Assembly: GCA_033675265.1 (NCBI GenBank)
Contig: JAUJYZ010000070.1
Location: 111,450-175,449, forward strand
From: Actinostola sp. cb2023
Lineage: Eukaryota > Cnidaria > Anthozoa > Actiniaria > Actinostolidae
Reading direction: 5' to 3'
Length of the DNA: 64,000 bases
Part shown: piece after piece, positions 1 to 11,595 of the stretch
How the letters are laid out: each line of letters opens with the position of its first letter
How positions within the stretch are numbered: the stretch's first letter is position 1
Program-made: the position numbers and the translations under genes
Notes under the pieces: generated by a model
Database searches by the model: none
What the model was told of the DNA's origin: nothing
The model's input: only the letters and a program-made list of their open reading frames with translations

Positions 1-236
1 CACACAACATTAGATGTTTTCACTGGTCAATGGCCAGGGTCAATCGGCCAACTTTTAGGGTAGTTTTCCAATATCTTGGAACTACGACAACTCTCACCAT
101 GCACCACGCATTCATTTAAACCACACCCCGGCTTTAGGGAGATTTCTTCGTTTTTAGGTCTTAGGTTAGTGCTGACCAGGCACCACGATGTTCACGTTGT
201 TACGAACAATCGGGATTTTAAAATCGTACATATCAA

Positions 237-524
237 GAAATCTGTGCTTTTTTCGTAGACCAGCTACGGGGACTGGGCACGAGTTTACCGGTCCCCCTGT
301 GTTAGGTTTCCCAGTCTTTTTGGCCGTGTTACAAAATGGAGGACAATGTTTACATTCATTTACTCGATTTGCTGTAAGTTTGGATGGATTTTTCGATAAA
401 AATCGTACTTTTAAGCGAAAAATATTTACAGGGTTTCCAAATATGGTAAGTACAATGCCCAAATATGGACATAGGAAAGCTGGCCGAGCAACAGCACACT
501 TTAATGGGGGATTTCTTGATATGA
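237..524 (+). repeat. 288-bp duplicated segment, copy 1 (first-exon-like)
   Basis: A segment repeated almost unchanged at 5891-6178. Near its middle is an ATG in good context (caaaATGG, about 334) that opens a 12-codon frame, MEDNVYIHLLDL, followed at once by GTAAGT, a consensus splice donor. Another GTAAGT lies about 85 bp further on, after an acceptor-like tttacag. Read without splicing the small frame hits a stop immediately, so if it codes at all it is a first exon. Longer frames cross the segment but match nothing I know. It could be a captured first exon or simply part of a dispersed repeat. Confidence 0.5.
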
Positions 525-1448
525 TCGGCAATTCAACTGTCGTCCACACCCTTTGCATCGGTAAAAGTACGAGTACGTATAGTAAAGGGTGGAGGATTTT
601 GTTTAGAATTTGTACTCTGATTTACTTGGCTTACCACTAGTTACCCTCCCCTATCCTCCCTTGTTTGGTATAATTCTGGTTGTGCGTACCGACGGCAATG
701 GTCTTACTCTAGATTAGCTCAATCCAAATTTAGTGTACCGCATTCCGAAACATTTTGGCCCGGTTTATACTAACACCTTGTAAATGCCATGATGACCCTG
801 TATATTTAATCCCATGGCATTTACATGTACTCTCTTGCAGCCAAGTCTACCAAGAACAACCATACTCGGTTGCGACGACGAGTCTTCGATAGATTATTCG
901 TTTTTCAAGTGGTAGCTTTAGATTAGAAATAAACCTATCTTAAAAGTACTTAAAATTCTTCTTAGCCTCGCATTCAGGAGTAGCTTGTTTTGTTATTCTA
1001 ATTTCTCCTTTTGTTTTGTAGTTAATTGGAAGTGAGGCTAAGCTGAATTTCAAGTAATTTTAAAATGGGTTATTGATTTAGGATTGAAATTTGGCTAATT
1101 GGCAATTAATGATAATAAATATAATAATGATGTTATTATGTTTATTAATCATGTTATCACTGCACCTGACATTGACGTTAACTGACTGACATTTGAATTG
1201 CTTTAAGGTTGTTTATTGTTATTTCTGTTTAGATCATGAGTTGGCTTTCTTTAGATTATTGTAGATTATGAATTCAATGTTTCTTACCTTCTTTATTTCA
1301 TTACTTTATTGAGTACAAACTAGGCATGTGTTTCCGACATCTGGTCGATCGAGACCATCTGTAGCTTCATTAGTAATGAGGTTTCCCTGGGATCATTAGT
1401 ATAGATACGTAGATGTATATGTATATATAGTTCAGTAACATAGTTAAC
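525..1448. other. Intergenic, no gene seen
   Basis: AT-rich sequence without a convincing exon. It holds two small hairpins: GTAAATGCCATG (780-791) with its complement (813-824), and CTTAGCCTC near 962 with GAGGCTAAG near 1035. They are probably relics of small foldback elements. Confidence 0.5.
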
Positions 1449-1542
1449 CATTTACACTACACATGTCTTTGGTATCGCTACGGTAAAAGTGGTACGTGTA
1501 CCTATTTTACCCAAACCATACCAAAACATTGTAGTGTAAATG
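1449..1542. repeat. 94-bp foldback, MITE-like
   Basis: Bounded by perfect 13-bp inverted repeats, CATTTACACTACA at 1449-1461 and TGTAGTGTAAATG at 1530-1542. The interior has no coding potential. Only one copy is seen in the window. Confidence 0.5.
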
Positions 1543-1903
1543 AGATTAATCTTGTATCCGGCAAAGTGCGTGAATGTGTGTGCACCATAGATCTATAAAC
1601 TATACTTTTTCTTTACTTCCGGTTTCCTGTTCCTGGAATTGTTATACCATGTTTTTTTCGTACTTCCGGCTTCCATTTCCTGTTCCTGAAATTGTTTGGT
1701 CCGAATGCCTGCGCAATGTCCTTTTTACGTTCTGTCTTTGCATGTATCAGTATTGGCCATTACAAAAAAGGGCAGGGGACTGGGACCAAGTCCGTAAAAC
1801 TAATTCAATAAGAAACTAGCAAAAGTGGGCAACATTTTCTGACAGAGCAGATCAAACTTAGCTAATCTGGAAAGTTTGGTGAACTTTGACTTAATATTGA
1901 CGA
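1543..1903. other. Intergenic with a short tandem duplication
   Basis: Contains two diverged copies of a roughly 48-bp block, ACTTCCGG-tttcctgttcctg-aattgtt, at about 1614-1650 and 1661-1698. The block around 1740-1790 (GGCAGGGGACTGGGA) reappears inverted near 2825-2885, which suggests a larger foldback around the next element. No gene seen. Confidence 0.4.
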
Positions 1904-2602
1904 CTCAAGTATATTAAGGCCTGACACATCAGCCTAATTAGCATAAACACATTATTTTCTATAAACTGAAAACTATTCATGTTTTGAAGCTAAAACTTCT
2001 CCAAAATGCTAAGACCCATGAATTTGTGAAAATGTAGTCGCGATAATAGCAAATGAAGTGTCACGTGACAAATCACGTGGTCAAGACTGGTTGAAAAATT
2101 CAATCGAAAATGGGGTACGTAGAGACTTTTCTTAGAACGCTAACTAATGTTTCGGTAAATACCTTTGGTAGATGTCTTTCTAATCCCGCCTTTTAATGCT
2201 GTCTACATATTCTCATCAACGAGAAAAATACAAATATGCAAATAACTGGATTGGTCACGTGACCTGTTTTATCAATTATCTCTATAGCTAATGATTAAGG
2301 ACAACGTTAAAAGGCGGATTTAGAAAGACCTTTCTAAATGTAACTTTTTGACATCTGATTCATTATTCTTAGAAAAGTTTCTATGTACCCCATTTTAAGC
2401 TGAAATATTTGGACATATGTTGCCATGTGATTTGTCACGTGACCCAGCACATGCAATAAACCACATCAAATTTTCACACACTCAAGGGACTAAACATCTT
2501 GGCCGAAGTTTTATCTCCAAAGCATGAATAGTTTTCAGTTTATAGAAAATCATGGTTTTTATGCCAATTGGGCTCATGTGTCAGGCCTTAATATACTTGA
2601 GG
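1904..2602. mobile_element. Foldback element, family A copy 1
   Basis: About 700 bp whose two halves are diverged reverse complements. The left arm begins CTCAAGTATATTAAGGCC and the right arm ends GGCCTTAATATACTTGAG. The centre is near 2250, beside a GGTCACGTGACC palindrome. The same centre (GTCACGTGACC next to GACAAAACAGG) is in the larger element at 9.7-14.3 kb, so they are one family. Non-coding; the autonomous partner is unknown. Confidence 0.75.
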
Positions 2603-3330
2603 ATGCTAGAGGGCATCAAAGATGTACATTTTCCCATACAAACTCTTCATTTTATTACGTTGTCTACCCAAACCATACATTCACTGTAAAATTTCAAAAT
2701 TTCAAAAGTTTATAATTCCGACAGAATTCACTCAAATCACATCAAACTTTGCACATATGATAATTTCAACATGTTGTTTCATGTCATAAACTTAAATTCG
2801 TAATTACATTAATTCAAATAAACTCGTTCTCAGTCCCCTGCTCTTTTTTGTAGTGGCCAATTGATACACCTGGGGCATGAAGTACTAATGCTATAGAGAG
2901 TAAAAACTGTACCCATGCATGAAACATCTGCTGAACCGGCCAGTAATCCAGTCTCTTTAGTTTGTTCTCTGTATCATGATTGGTATATACGTCTAGGTAA
3001 TCGTTTGGTTTCCAGTACAATTTAGGATTAAATTGGCAAGTGTTATTTTTCATAAAGCCCTAATTTCGGGCTTTTTGAAATCCACACTCGCTCAAATTAA
3101 TCCCAAATTGTACTCCAGTCCATCTGATTACCAAATTAATAATATTCATGAAAATATTTGTGATTTGCTATTTGGAGTGCAATAAATGTTTAATTTGCTC
3201 TGCAATTTGTTAGTTGCAAATTACACATTAATTGCACTGCTCAGCCAATCAGAGTCGAATATTTTCATGAATATTTGTCCGGTGTATGTTTCATGGGTTC
3301 GATCAGTTTTTGCACTCTAAATTTTCTTTC
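2603..3330. other. Intergenic with repeat fragments
   Basis: Holds the inverted partner (about 2825-2885) of the block at 1740-1790. It also has an inverted pair built on AATATTCATGAAAATATT (about 3139-3157 and 3259-3278), separated by AT-rich sequence that includes CCAATCAGAG. No exon or RNA gene recognised. Confidence 0.4.
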
Positions 3331-3682
3331 AGGCCATATTAACATACAATATAGTTTCTCATTTCAGTTCAACGCGTTGTCATCATGCTAACGTGTTTTT
3401 CTAGCTTTCAGGTCTACTAACGAACTATCTTTTCTATTTCAGACGATTCCAACGTTGATGTCTCAGTTGCTAGTTTGACGGTTTAAACTCTCGGTTATTA
3501 CTAACGGCGTATTCTTTCTCGTTGTAGATGTTTGCAACCCTTTCTCTATCCAGTTGTTTTTCCTTTCAGATTTACTAACTGACTATATTTTATCTTTCAG
3601 ACGTTTCAGTCTAACGTAATTGATGTATATCGCTATGTTCAGCAGAGTTTTGAACGCCCAGTTATTCAGTACTAACGAAGTA
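3331..3682 (+). other. Tandem 3' splice-site-like modules
   Basis: A run of diverged modules. Several contain a branch-point-like TACTAAC (or CTACTAACG), a pyrimidine-rich stretch and a terminal CAG/TAG, for example TACTAACgaactatcttttctatttcag, TACTAACggcgtattctttctcgttgtag and TACTAACtgactatattttatctttcag. Another TACTAAC at about 3669-3675 is separated from its pyrimidine tract (ending CAG at 4131) by the MITE at 3683-4096. The modules look duplicated. Each has the parts of a plus-strand acceptor, but I cannot identify the gene they would serve. Confidence 0.4.
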
Positions 3683-4096
3683 GAGTGATGGCATTTAACC
3701 CGTGAAACAAAATCACGTAACAACCGATTTGTCCAAATTTTGACAACAAAAATATGAATTGGTGATTTCGGCTCGATCAATTTCCTTCTTACCTCGTCAA
3801 AAGATTACTAGAGACCTTAAAAGGCCGTTCACGAAGTTTAAAAAAAATCGTACGAGGGAATAACGCTTGGCAGCAGTTTTAGTGAAAATAGTGTCGTTTG
3901 AATTAATATCAGCTGGCATTCACAAACGCGGCTTACAATGATAATTTTGAATAAACCTTCCAAAAGCAGAATAGTTGAATTAGTATTTGTGTTAAGCATA
4001 ATAAAATCCAAGCAATATTGACGCGGAGCGAGCGAGTTAAAAAATACGGCAAACCGGTCATTCATTATGCTGGAACCGCCTTAAGTGCCATCACTC
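3683..4096. mobile_element. TA-flanked MITE
   Basis: The terminal inverted repeats GAGTGATGGCA and TGCCATCACTC are each bordered outside by TA, the target duplication of Tc1/mariner-type insertions. The 414-bp interior has no transposase. It separates a TACTAAC branch-point-like motif from a pyrimidine tract and acceptor CAG at 4131. Confidence 0.7.
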
Positions 4097-4155
4097 TAAC
4101 AGAACATGTATTTTATTTTCGCTCGTTTCAGAACCAAGGTTACTAATGGCCAAGT

Positions 4156-4296
4156 ATGGATGGCAGCGGTGTTGGATCGACACTTACCCGAGCTAAACTG
4201 AATAAAGAAAGCTTCGCACTGAAAAGACTCAGAAGAGGGAACGAAACTGAGCCTCCACTAGAACCTTGTCCATTCTGTGCTGCTACTGTCCTGTAG
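4156..4296 (+). CDS. Possible small exon or relic frame, 46 codons
   Basis: It lies 24 bp downstream of a good acceptor (cgctcgtttCAG ending 4131). The frame starts MDGSGVGSTLTRAKLNK, contains CPFC, and ends at TAG. The same frame stays open for about 36 more codons after that stop (RRAIDDLIQDP and on), as expected for coding sequence broken by one nonsense codon. I do not recognise the protein. It may be a pseudogene exon, a short real exon, or chance. Confidence 0.25.
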   Translation: MDGSGVGSTLTRAKLNKESFALKRLRRGNETEPPLEPCPFCAATVL

Positions 4297-4662
4297 AGAC
4301 GTGCCATTGACGATTTAATTCAAGATCCCATGCATAGTCCATTGACGCCCATCTGCGCACTCGGCATCGATGTGCTAGCTCTAGCTCCTCAGTTGCTTCA
4401 GTGATGGATGCCGTGTCAGGACAGTATAATCCGCGTAACGGACCGGCGGCAGAAAGTACTGAGTAGACACGATTTCATATGGATAATGTTAATGCATTTG
4501 TGTATTTAGTAACCTACAGCGAAAATAATAGTATTACAATATTACACTATGTCTTTCAAATCATGCAAGATACAAATTGGAAATGCGATCAAATTGAACC
4601 TTATGAGTTCATATGCCCATATATGGAACGTCGAATGTTAATCCCTTACGAATGGGCGTTAA

Positions 4663-5401
4663 AGTGTACATGAATTACATTTTTTTATTTTGAAAATCGA
4701 TTACATATGAAGTGAACAGTGGGATGTTTCAGGGTTTTTTTTTATTTGAGCTTCGCATTTGCGAGTTATGCTAATTCAGTGACGTCAGTTGATTGTTTTG
4801 CCGTAACTTATTTATCATTTTTCAAGCAGTTCTCTTAGTACAAAAAAAAAGTTTAGCATCATTTATATATATAAAAGTTGTAAAAAACGTTTTGCCTGAT
4901 TAAAAATGTCAATAATTTGCACAAGGACACTTTTGTATAATAAATTATCGAATTCATGAATAATTAATGAGGGAAATACAATAGAAATCATAAGCGTAGC
5001 AGACATCTGTATTTCGGCAAGAGATTCGTCCTCATTTGCATTCAACTTTAACTTGGATTTTCTCGGCCAAACTGTTTCCTATCATCCAAATTATAGTAAA
5101 ACATCCACCTATACATCGTTGAATTCGATAAGTAATATACAATATTCGCGTCCGATCTGTATGGGATTTACAAACTCTCGCCTGCGGCTCGAGTTTGTAA
5201 ATCCCATACAGATCGGCCGCTCATATTGTATATAGTACTTAGAAATCAACTGACGTCAGCAAATTAGCATATCACGATTTCAAACCTTTATAACTCGAAA
5301 ATTCGAAGCTCAAATCACAAAATACTGAAACATCCCACTACATTCACTTTATATGTAATCGATTTTTAAAATAGTCTAACAAAATATAATTCATGTACAC
5401 T
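4663..5401. mobile_element. TTAA-flanked foldback element, family B copy 1
   Basis: The terminal repeats AGTGTACATGAATT and AATTCATGTACACT are bordered by TTAA on both sides (4659-4662 and 5402-5405), the piggyBac-type target. Sub-terminal arms carry GAAGCTCAAATCACA and CTGAAACATCCCAC, found again at 34.96 kb and 41.2-41.5 kb. At the centre a 26-bp hairpin (CCGATCTGTATGGGATTTAC and on, about 5151-5213) closes on a 12-nt loop. No transposase. Confidence 0.75.
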
Positions 5402-5405
5402 TTAA

Positions 5406-5890
5406 ACCTAGTACCGTAACTTTAAAAATAATATGTACTTCTTCTAATAAAGATTCTCTTGTATATTCCAGGTGTTTGCAACGACGCCAAGACTACACAC
5501 AGAATAGAAGATCGTCAGACCATGGAATATTTTAGTCTTATTTTATATTAAAAGTTCTAGAAAAAGCCATGGAGTCATTGAATAATGTAAAGCCAAAGTG
5601 GCTCTTTCTCGATATACGCAACACTCGAAGAACGTGCATAGAGAGACTATTGACTCGCTAGTAGAGATCGCACTGAAGAGGAACAAGAATATGACTTTAT
5701 AAGTGTTGCATATACACTCAATTGCAGAAACGTTGTAGTATACATTTATACAAATATACAAATATCTAATGAGATGCAAAATGTCAAACATGCTAAAATA
5801 CAACTGTTTAAGCACAAAATATGGTGCTGAAAATTATTGTGTTATCCTTGTTGGATGCGATACTAATCTAAAATTGATCATATAAAGCTA
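5406..5890. other. Intergenic with inverted-repeat fragment
   Basis: About 5706-5790 (GCATATACACTCAATTGCAG to AATGAGATGCAAA) recurs inverted at about 6186-6270, so the two flank the second copy of the 288-bp segment. A tattcCAG followed by GTGTTTGCAACGACGCC near 5470 resembles an acceptor; no gene could be built from it. Confidence 0.4.
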
Positions 5891-6178
5891 GAAATCTGTG
5901 CTTTTTACGTAGATCAGCTACGGGGACTGGGCACGAGTTTACCGGTCACCCTGTGTTAGATTTCCCAGTCTTTTTGGCCGTGTTACAAAATGGAGGACAA
6001 TGTTTACATTCATTTACTCGATTTGCTGTAAGTTTGGATGGATTTTTCGATAAAAATCGTACTTTTAAGCGAAAAATATTTACAGGGTTTCCAAATATGG
6101 TAAGTACAATGCCCAAATATGGACATAGGAAAGCTGGCCGAGCAACAGCACACTTTAATGGGGGATTTCTTGATATGT
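5891..6178 (+). repeat. 288-bp duplicated segment, copy 2
   Basis: Second copy of 237-524 with only a few substitutions. It keeps the ATGGAGGACAATG start and the following GTAAGT donor. It lies between two inverted copies of a roughly 85-bp sequence (5706-5790 and 6186-6270), so it may have moved as part of a foldback structure. Confidence 0.55.
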
Positions 6179-6417
6179 TTCTGCACTTTGTATCTCATTT
6201 GATATGTTGTATCTCATTAGATATTTGTATAAATGTATACTACATTAACCTTTCTGCAATTGAGTGTATCGAGAAAAACATAAGTAGAGCAGTTGTGTAG
6301 ATTGTAGATTAAACCTTATTTGACCATGAATAAATAAAAGTGTTGGTTTCGAGTCATTTGGTTTAGTGTTAGTTGGAGTCCTGGTTTACACTAGCAAAGT
6401 ACGCATAAGCCCAAGTA

Positions 6418-6562
6418 TAGAGTGCAATTTAGAAAAGCTTGAAATAGTACTAACTTTAAATAGTACTAAATAGTGCTATTTCTATTGTTTTCTATTGTTT
6501 CATTAGTGCTATTTAGTACTAATTAGTTATTTAGTTTTCAAGCTTTTCTAAATTGCACTCTA
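6418..6562. mobile_element. TA-flanked MITE, 145 bp
   Basis: Near-perfect 27-bp terminal repeats: TAGAGTGCAATTTAGAAAAG and on at the left, complement ending CTAAATTGCACTCTA at the right. The interior is AT-rich with repeated AGTACTAA motifs. The terminal TA fits a Tc1/mariner-type target site. Confidence 0.75.
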
Positions 6563-6570
6563 GTGTGCAA

Positions 6571-6641
6571 ACACTAAAACCGTGAAACAGTACAAACAAG
6601 AGACAATCACACCAATGCACGGTTTACGGTTTTAGTGTGAG
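6571..6641. repeat. Small hairpin
   Basis: ACACTAAAACCGT near 6571 pairs with ACGGTTTTAGTGT near 6629. Non-coding; possibly a minimal foldback element. Confidence 0.4.
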
Positions 6642-6669
6642 CAAACTACAACAGCATTCACCATTTGAA

Positions 6670-9468
6670 GTAGGCACAGACTTCCCGCTAGCAATACACA
6701 AGCAGTCGCTCAGGCTTTCCGCTAGCAATACACGAGTATTCACACTCTTCCCGCTAGCTATACACGAGTAGTCGCACAGGCTTCCCTTAATACACGAGTA
6801 GTCGCACAGGCTTCCCGCAATACACGACTAGTCGCACAGGCTTCCCGCTAGCTACACACGAGTAGTCGCACAGGCATCCCGCAATAAGCGAGTAGTCGCA
6901 CAGGCATCCCGCAATACACGAGTAGTCGCACAGGCATCCCGCAATACACGAGTAGTCGCACAGGCATCCCGCAATACACGAGTAGTCTCACAGGCTTCCC
7001 GCAATACACGAGTAGTCGCACAGGCATCCCACAATACACGAGTAGTCGCACAGGCTTCCCGCAATACACGAGTAGTCGCACAGGCATCCCGCAATACACG
7101 GCTAGTCGCACAGGCATCCCGCAATACAAGAGTAGTCGCGCAGGCATCCCGCAATACACGAGTAGTCGCACAGGCATCGCGCAATACACGAGTAGTCGCA
7201 CAGGCTTCCCGCAATACACGAGTAGTCACACAGGCATCCTGCAATACACGAGTAGTCGCACAGGCATCCCGCAATACACGAGTAGTCGCACAGGCTTCCC
7301 GCAATACACGAGTAGTCGCACAGGCATCCCCCAATACACGGCTAGTCGCACAGGCATCCCCCAATACACGAGTAGTCGCACAGGCATCCCGCAATACACG
7401 GGTAGTCGCACAGGCATCCCGCAATACACGAGTAGTCGCACAGGCATCCCGCAATGCACGGCTAGTCGCACAGGCTTCCCGCAATACACGAGTAGTCGCA
7501 CAGGCTTCCCGTTAGCTACTAACGAGTAGTCGCACAGGCTTCCCGCAATACAGGAGTAGTCGCACAGGCTTCCCGCTAGCTACTCACGAATAGTCGCACA
7601 TGCATCCCGCAATAAGCGAGTAGTCGCACAGGCATCCCGCAATACACGAGTAGTCGCACAGGCATCCCGCAATACACGTGTAGTCGCACAGGCATCCCGC
7701 AATGCACGGCTAGTCGCACAGGCTTCCCGCAATACACGAGTAGTCGCACAGGCTTCCCGTTAACTACACACGAGTAGTCGCACAGGCTTCCCGCATTACA
7801 CGAGTAGTCGCACAGGCATCCCGCAATACGCGAGTAGTCGCACAGGCTTCCTGCAATACACGAGTAGTCGCACAGGCATCCCGCAATGCACGGCTAGTCG
7901 CGCAGGCATCCCGCAATATACACGAGTAGTGGCACAGGCTTCCCGTAATACACGAGTAGTCGCACAGGCATCCCGCAATGCACGGCTAGTCGCACAGGCT
8001 TCCCGCAATACACGAGTAGTCGCACAGGCTTCCCGTTAGCTACACACGAGTAGTCGCACAGGTTTCCCGCAATACAGGAGTAGTCGCACACGCTTCCCGT
8101 TAGCTACACACGAGTACTCGCACAGGCTTCCCGCAATACACGAGTGGTCGCACAGGCATCCCGCAATACACGACTAGTCGCACAGGCTTCTCGTTAGCTA
8201 TACACGAGTAGTCGCACAGGCATCCCGCAATACACGAGTAGTCGCAAAGGCTTCCCGCAATACACGAGTAGTCGCACAGGCTTCACGCAATACACGAGTA
8301 GTCGCACAGGCATCCCGCAATACACGATTAGTCGCACAGATAATCCGCAATACACGAGTAGTCGCACAGGCTTCACGCAATACACGAGTAGTCGCACAGG
8401 CATTCTGCAATGCACGGCTAGTCGCGCAGGCATCCCGCAATATACACTAGTAGTCGCACAGGCTTCCCGCAATACACGAGTAGTCGCACAGGCTTCCCGC
8501 AATACACGAGTAGTCGCACAGGCATTCTGCAATGCACGGCTAGTCGCGCAGGCATCCCGCAATATACACTAGTAGTCGCACAGGCTTCCCGCAATACACG
8601 AGTAGTCGCACAGGCATCCCGCAATGCACGGCTAGTCGCACAGGCTTCCCGCAATACACGAGTAGTCGCACAGGCTTCCCGTTAGCTACTAACGAGTAGT
8701 CGCACAGGCTTCCCGCAATACAGGAGTAGTCGCACAGGCTTCCCGCTAGCTACTCACGAATAGTCGCACATGCATCCCGCAATAAGCGAGTAGTCGCACA
8801 GGCATCCCGCAATACACGAGTAGTCGCACAGGCATCCCGCAATACACGAGTAGTCGCACAGGCATCCCGCAATACACGAGTAGTCGCACAGGCTTCCCTT
8901 TACACGAGTAGTCGCGCAGGCATCCCGCAATATACACGAGTAGTCGCACAGACTTCCCGCAATACACGAGTAGTCGCACAGTCATCCCGCAATACACGAG
9001 TAGTCGCACAGTTATCCCGCAATACACGAGTAGTCGCACAGGCATCCCGCAATACACGAGTAGTCGCACAGGCTTCCCGCAATACACGAGTAGTCACACA
9101 GGCTTCCCGCAATACACGGGTAGTCTCACAGGCATCCCGCAATACACGAGTAGTCTCACAGGCATCCCGCAATACACGAGAAGTCGCACAGGATTCCCGC
9201 AATACAATACACGAGTAGTCACACAGGCTTCCCGCAATACACGGGTAGTCTCACAGGCATCCCGCAATACACGAGTAGTCTCACAGGCATCCTGCAATAC
9301 ACGGCTAGTCGCACAGGCATCCCCCAATACACGAGTAGTCGCACAGTCATCCCGCAATACACGGGTAGTCGCACAGGCATCCCGCAATACACGAGTAGTC
9401 GCACAGGCTTCCCGCAATTATCGAGTAGTCGCACAGGCATTCTGCAATGCACGGCTAGTCGCACAGGC
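6670..9468. repeat. 30-bp minisatellite, about 93 units
   Basis: Head-to-tail copies of a 30-bp unit, approximately AGTCGCACAGGCATCCCGCA plus ATACACGAGT. CATCCC and CTTCCC variants are intermingled, and the first units are diverged. A longer variant (GTTAGCTACTAACGAG) at about 7511 recurs at about 8681, exactly 39 units (1,170 bp) later, showing a larger internal duplication. Because 30 is a multiple of three and the unit lacks minus-strand stops in two frames, it reads as decapeptide repeats (VLRDACATTR, YCGMPVRLLV). I take that as a property of the unit, not a gene. Confidence 0.95.
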
Positions 9469-9516
9469 TGGAAGCGAGAGCGTATATGACAAATGAGCCG
9501 TCTGAAATTCAGGCTA

Positions 9517-9661
9517 ATAGTCCATTTCCGAGTTCCTTTTATCTCTGTTTCAAAATGAGTCTAAGTGCGAAAGCTTTTATATGAAAAGTATTTGCATAAG
9601 AAAGGTTTCGCACGTAGACTCGTTTTGAAACAGAGATAAAAGGAACTCGGAAATGGACTAT
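9517..9661. mobile_element. TA-flanked MITE, 145 bp
   Basis: Long terminal repeats (ATAGTCCATTTCCGAGTTCC and on) fold back along about 60 bp. TA flanks both ends (9515-9516 and 9662-9663). Non-coding, Tc1/mariner-like by target site. It abuts the end of the 30-bp array. Confidence 0.75.
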
Positions 9662-10177
9662 TATGTTGTGGATGCTATACGCCCTATTCACAAGTGCTGA
9701 TTTTCGAGATCAGATTACTAGAATCTTTTTACATAAAAATAACCACTGCCATCTGAAAAAGCAATTATTCATCAATATTTTTGGAAAGGTTCAAAAGTAT
9801 TGGATAAAATCCCTCGGAGATATCGTAAATGACATTTATAGAGTTTAATATGGGATTTTACCGTCATGAGTACACAGCCTCGTTCTGGTGTACATCAATT
9901 TTTTAAATTGCTAGCTTACTCAGGTGTATTAAGGCTTGGCTCAGAGACTAATTAGCATAAAATCACAATTTGTGAATTATTGAGTCAGGCCTAGGAATTA
10001 AACCTACCAAGCTGAAACTCGGCTAGTAGCTGTAGTTCGTTGAATCAAATAATATTATATGGTAACTGATGGAAATGCCGTATCACGTGACAAACCACGT
10101 GGTCACAAATGTACGAAAGTTTCAACAAAAAATGGGGTGTACAGAGACCCTTCTCAGAATAATAAAACATATATTAA

Positions 10178-11595
10178 AGGAGAACTGAAGCCTAAATGTA
10201 TCTATAGATAAAACCAAAGAGAATGTTGTGTACATTCATTTTCTGAAATAATTTCCAATTGTTTTTATTTTATGGAGAAGAAGCTTGAGTTTGAATTGTA
10301 AAAAGACATGGATTACCGCTGAAATGATCGCGGCTCACTTCAGTAATTATTCCCCATGTCTGACGTCACCTATCCCAAGGGAAAGTGCAATCACAATGTA
10401 GAGTAATTATAAGTACATTGCATTTTCATGTACCCGAGAGAATGTTGTGAGCGGACATCGCCAACTATTCCGGTCATCTTGAGCCCGCGACGAACAGCGG
10501 TCTTCCCCAATCGAATAATGACAATCGCGAACAAAAATACAAGGCTTGACTGGGAAGCGAGCAAATTAAGGGAAATAAAAGTGTACGTTCTGAAGAAAAT
10601 TAATTTACCAAGATTGAATAGCATTCTACTACTCCTTATAATTTCCTCTGGCTAATAAAAATTACGAAAATATAATTTCCTACCATTCCTTTTATTAAAG
10701 TCGATCGACGTGTATATCATCCATACTGCCTCTGTAAATTTGGATAAAAACATGCGAAAGTGCGAAGTTCCAAGTCTAATTGTGGAAATATAAATAACTC
10801 TGTCCAATTTGCTGAAATGGTTATATAAAGTAGACATACCTATAAGGTTATTTACGAAAGCATGTCTAGATTGTATATAATCACACCATTCCCTATTGAC
10901 TTTGAAAATGCTCCATTATCACCAAATTAGAACACCAAATGTCCGCTTCCGGTGGGCAAAATATAGTGAAGTTTGAAGTCGAAACTTTACCGAAAATCGT
11001 CATGTTTGGTACCCAAATAAAGCTCAGTTATCCAGCTTTCATTTGCCGTAAAGATCCATGGGATAGCTGTTAAAGCACAGGGATACCGTCGCAAGTAAGT
11101 TAGATTTATCCAAGTCCGGGCCTGAGGGCGCTTGGGCTCCCTGTGCTATTGCTCAAAATCGTCGAACCGAGTTAGTATTTCCGTTCTAAAATGTTTCTTC
11201 GATAATATTGAGCTCTAGATATACATAACACATACAGTTTGGTAGTTGCTTTCAATTCGAATGGTGTTTAATTCACAAGAGGAGCCTTATTGAACGTGTT
11301 TAGGAGCGAATTTGACTGATACTCTAAGTATATTTTCCAAAGTCACGCCGTTGCGTGACCTACGGGTCAGGATGACCGGAATAGTTGGCGATGATTTTAC
11401 TATTCCCCATAAACGACGTCACAAACAAAAAGATCTGAGCCGACGGTAAAACGGCAAAATGGCGGATGATATTCCATATTGAACGTAAATTATGTTGATA
11501 TCTAAGAAAGATTTACAAAAATCAATACTCAAGTAATGTTAATATAAGTGATATCTAACTTTCTTGAGAAAATAAATTTTGCCTTCAGTTCCCCT
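10178..11595. mobile_element. TTAA-flanked element, family C copy 1
   Basis: Terminal repeats AGGAGAACTGAAGCC and GCCTTCAGTTCCCCT lie between TTAA sites at 10174-10177 and 11596-11599. The same family occurs at 11904-12383 with the same internal order (AATGTTGTGTACA, GACGTCACCTATCCC, AAACGACGTCAC). This copy is longer because a 938-bp element sits inside it. Target site and structure suggest a piggyBac-type non-autonomous element. Confidence 0.85.
10456..11393. mobile_element. 938-bp TIR element nested in family C copy 1
   Basis: Bounded by CATCGCCAACTATTCCGGTC and its complement ending GAATAGTTGGCGATG. It interrupts sequence that is continuous in the sister copy (gaacggattttaatattcc near 12178), so it inserted later. 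No clear target duplication could be defined. No transposase; the internal open frames are short and unrecognised. Confidence 0.7.

Noticed and set aside
6848..9464. Long minus-strand frames of decapeptide repeats
   Set aside because: They follow from a 30-bp unit lacking stops; no promoter, splice framing or constant frame through the array.
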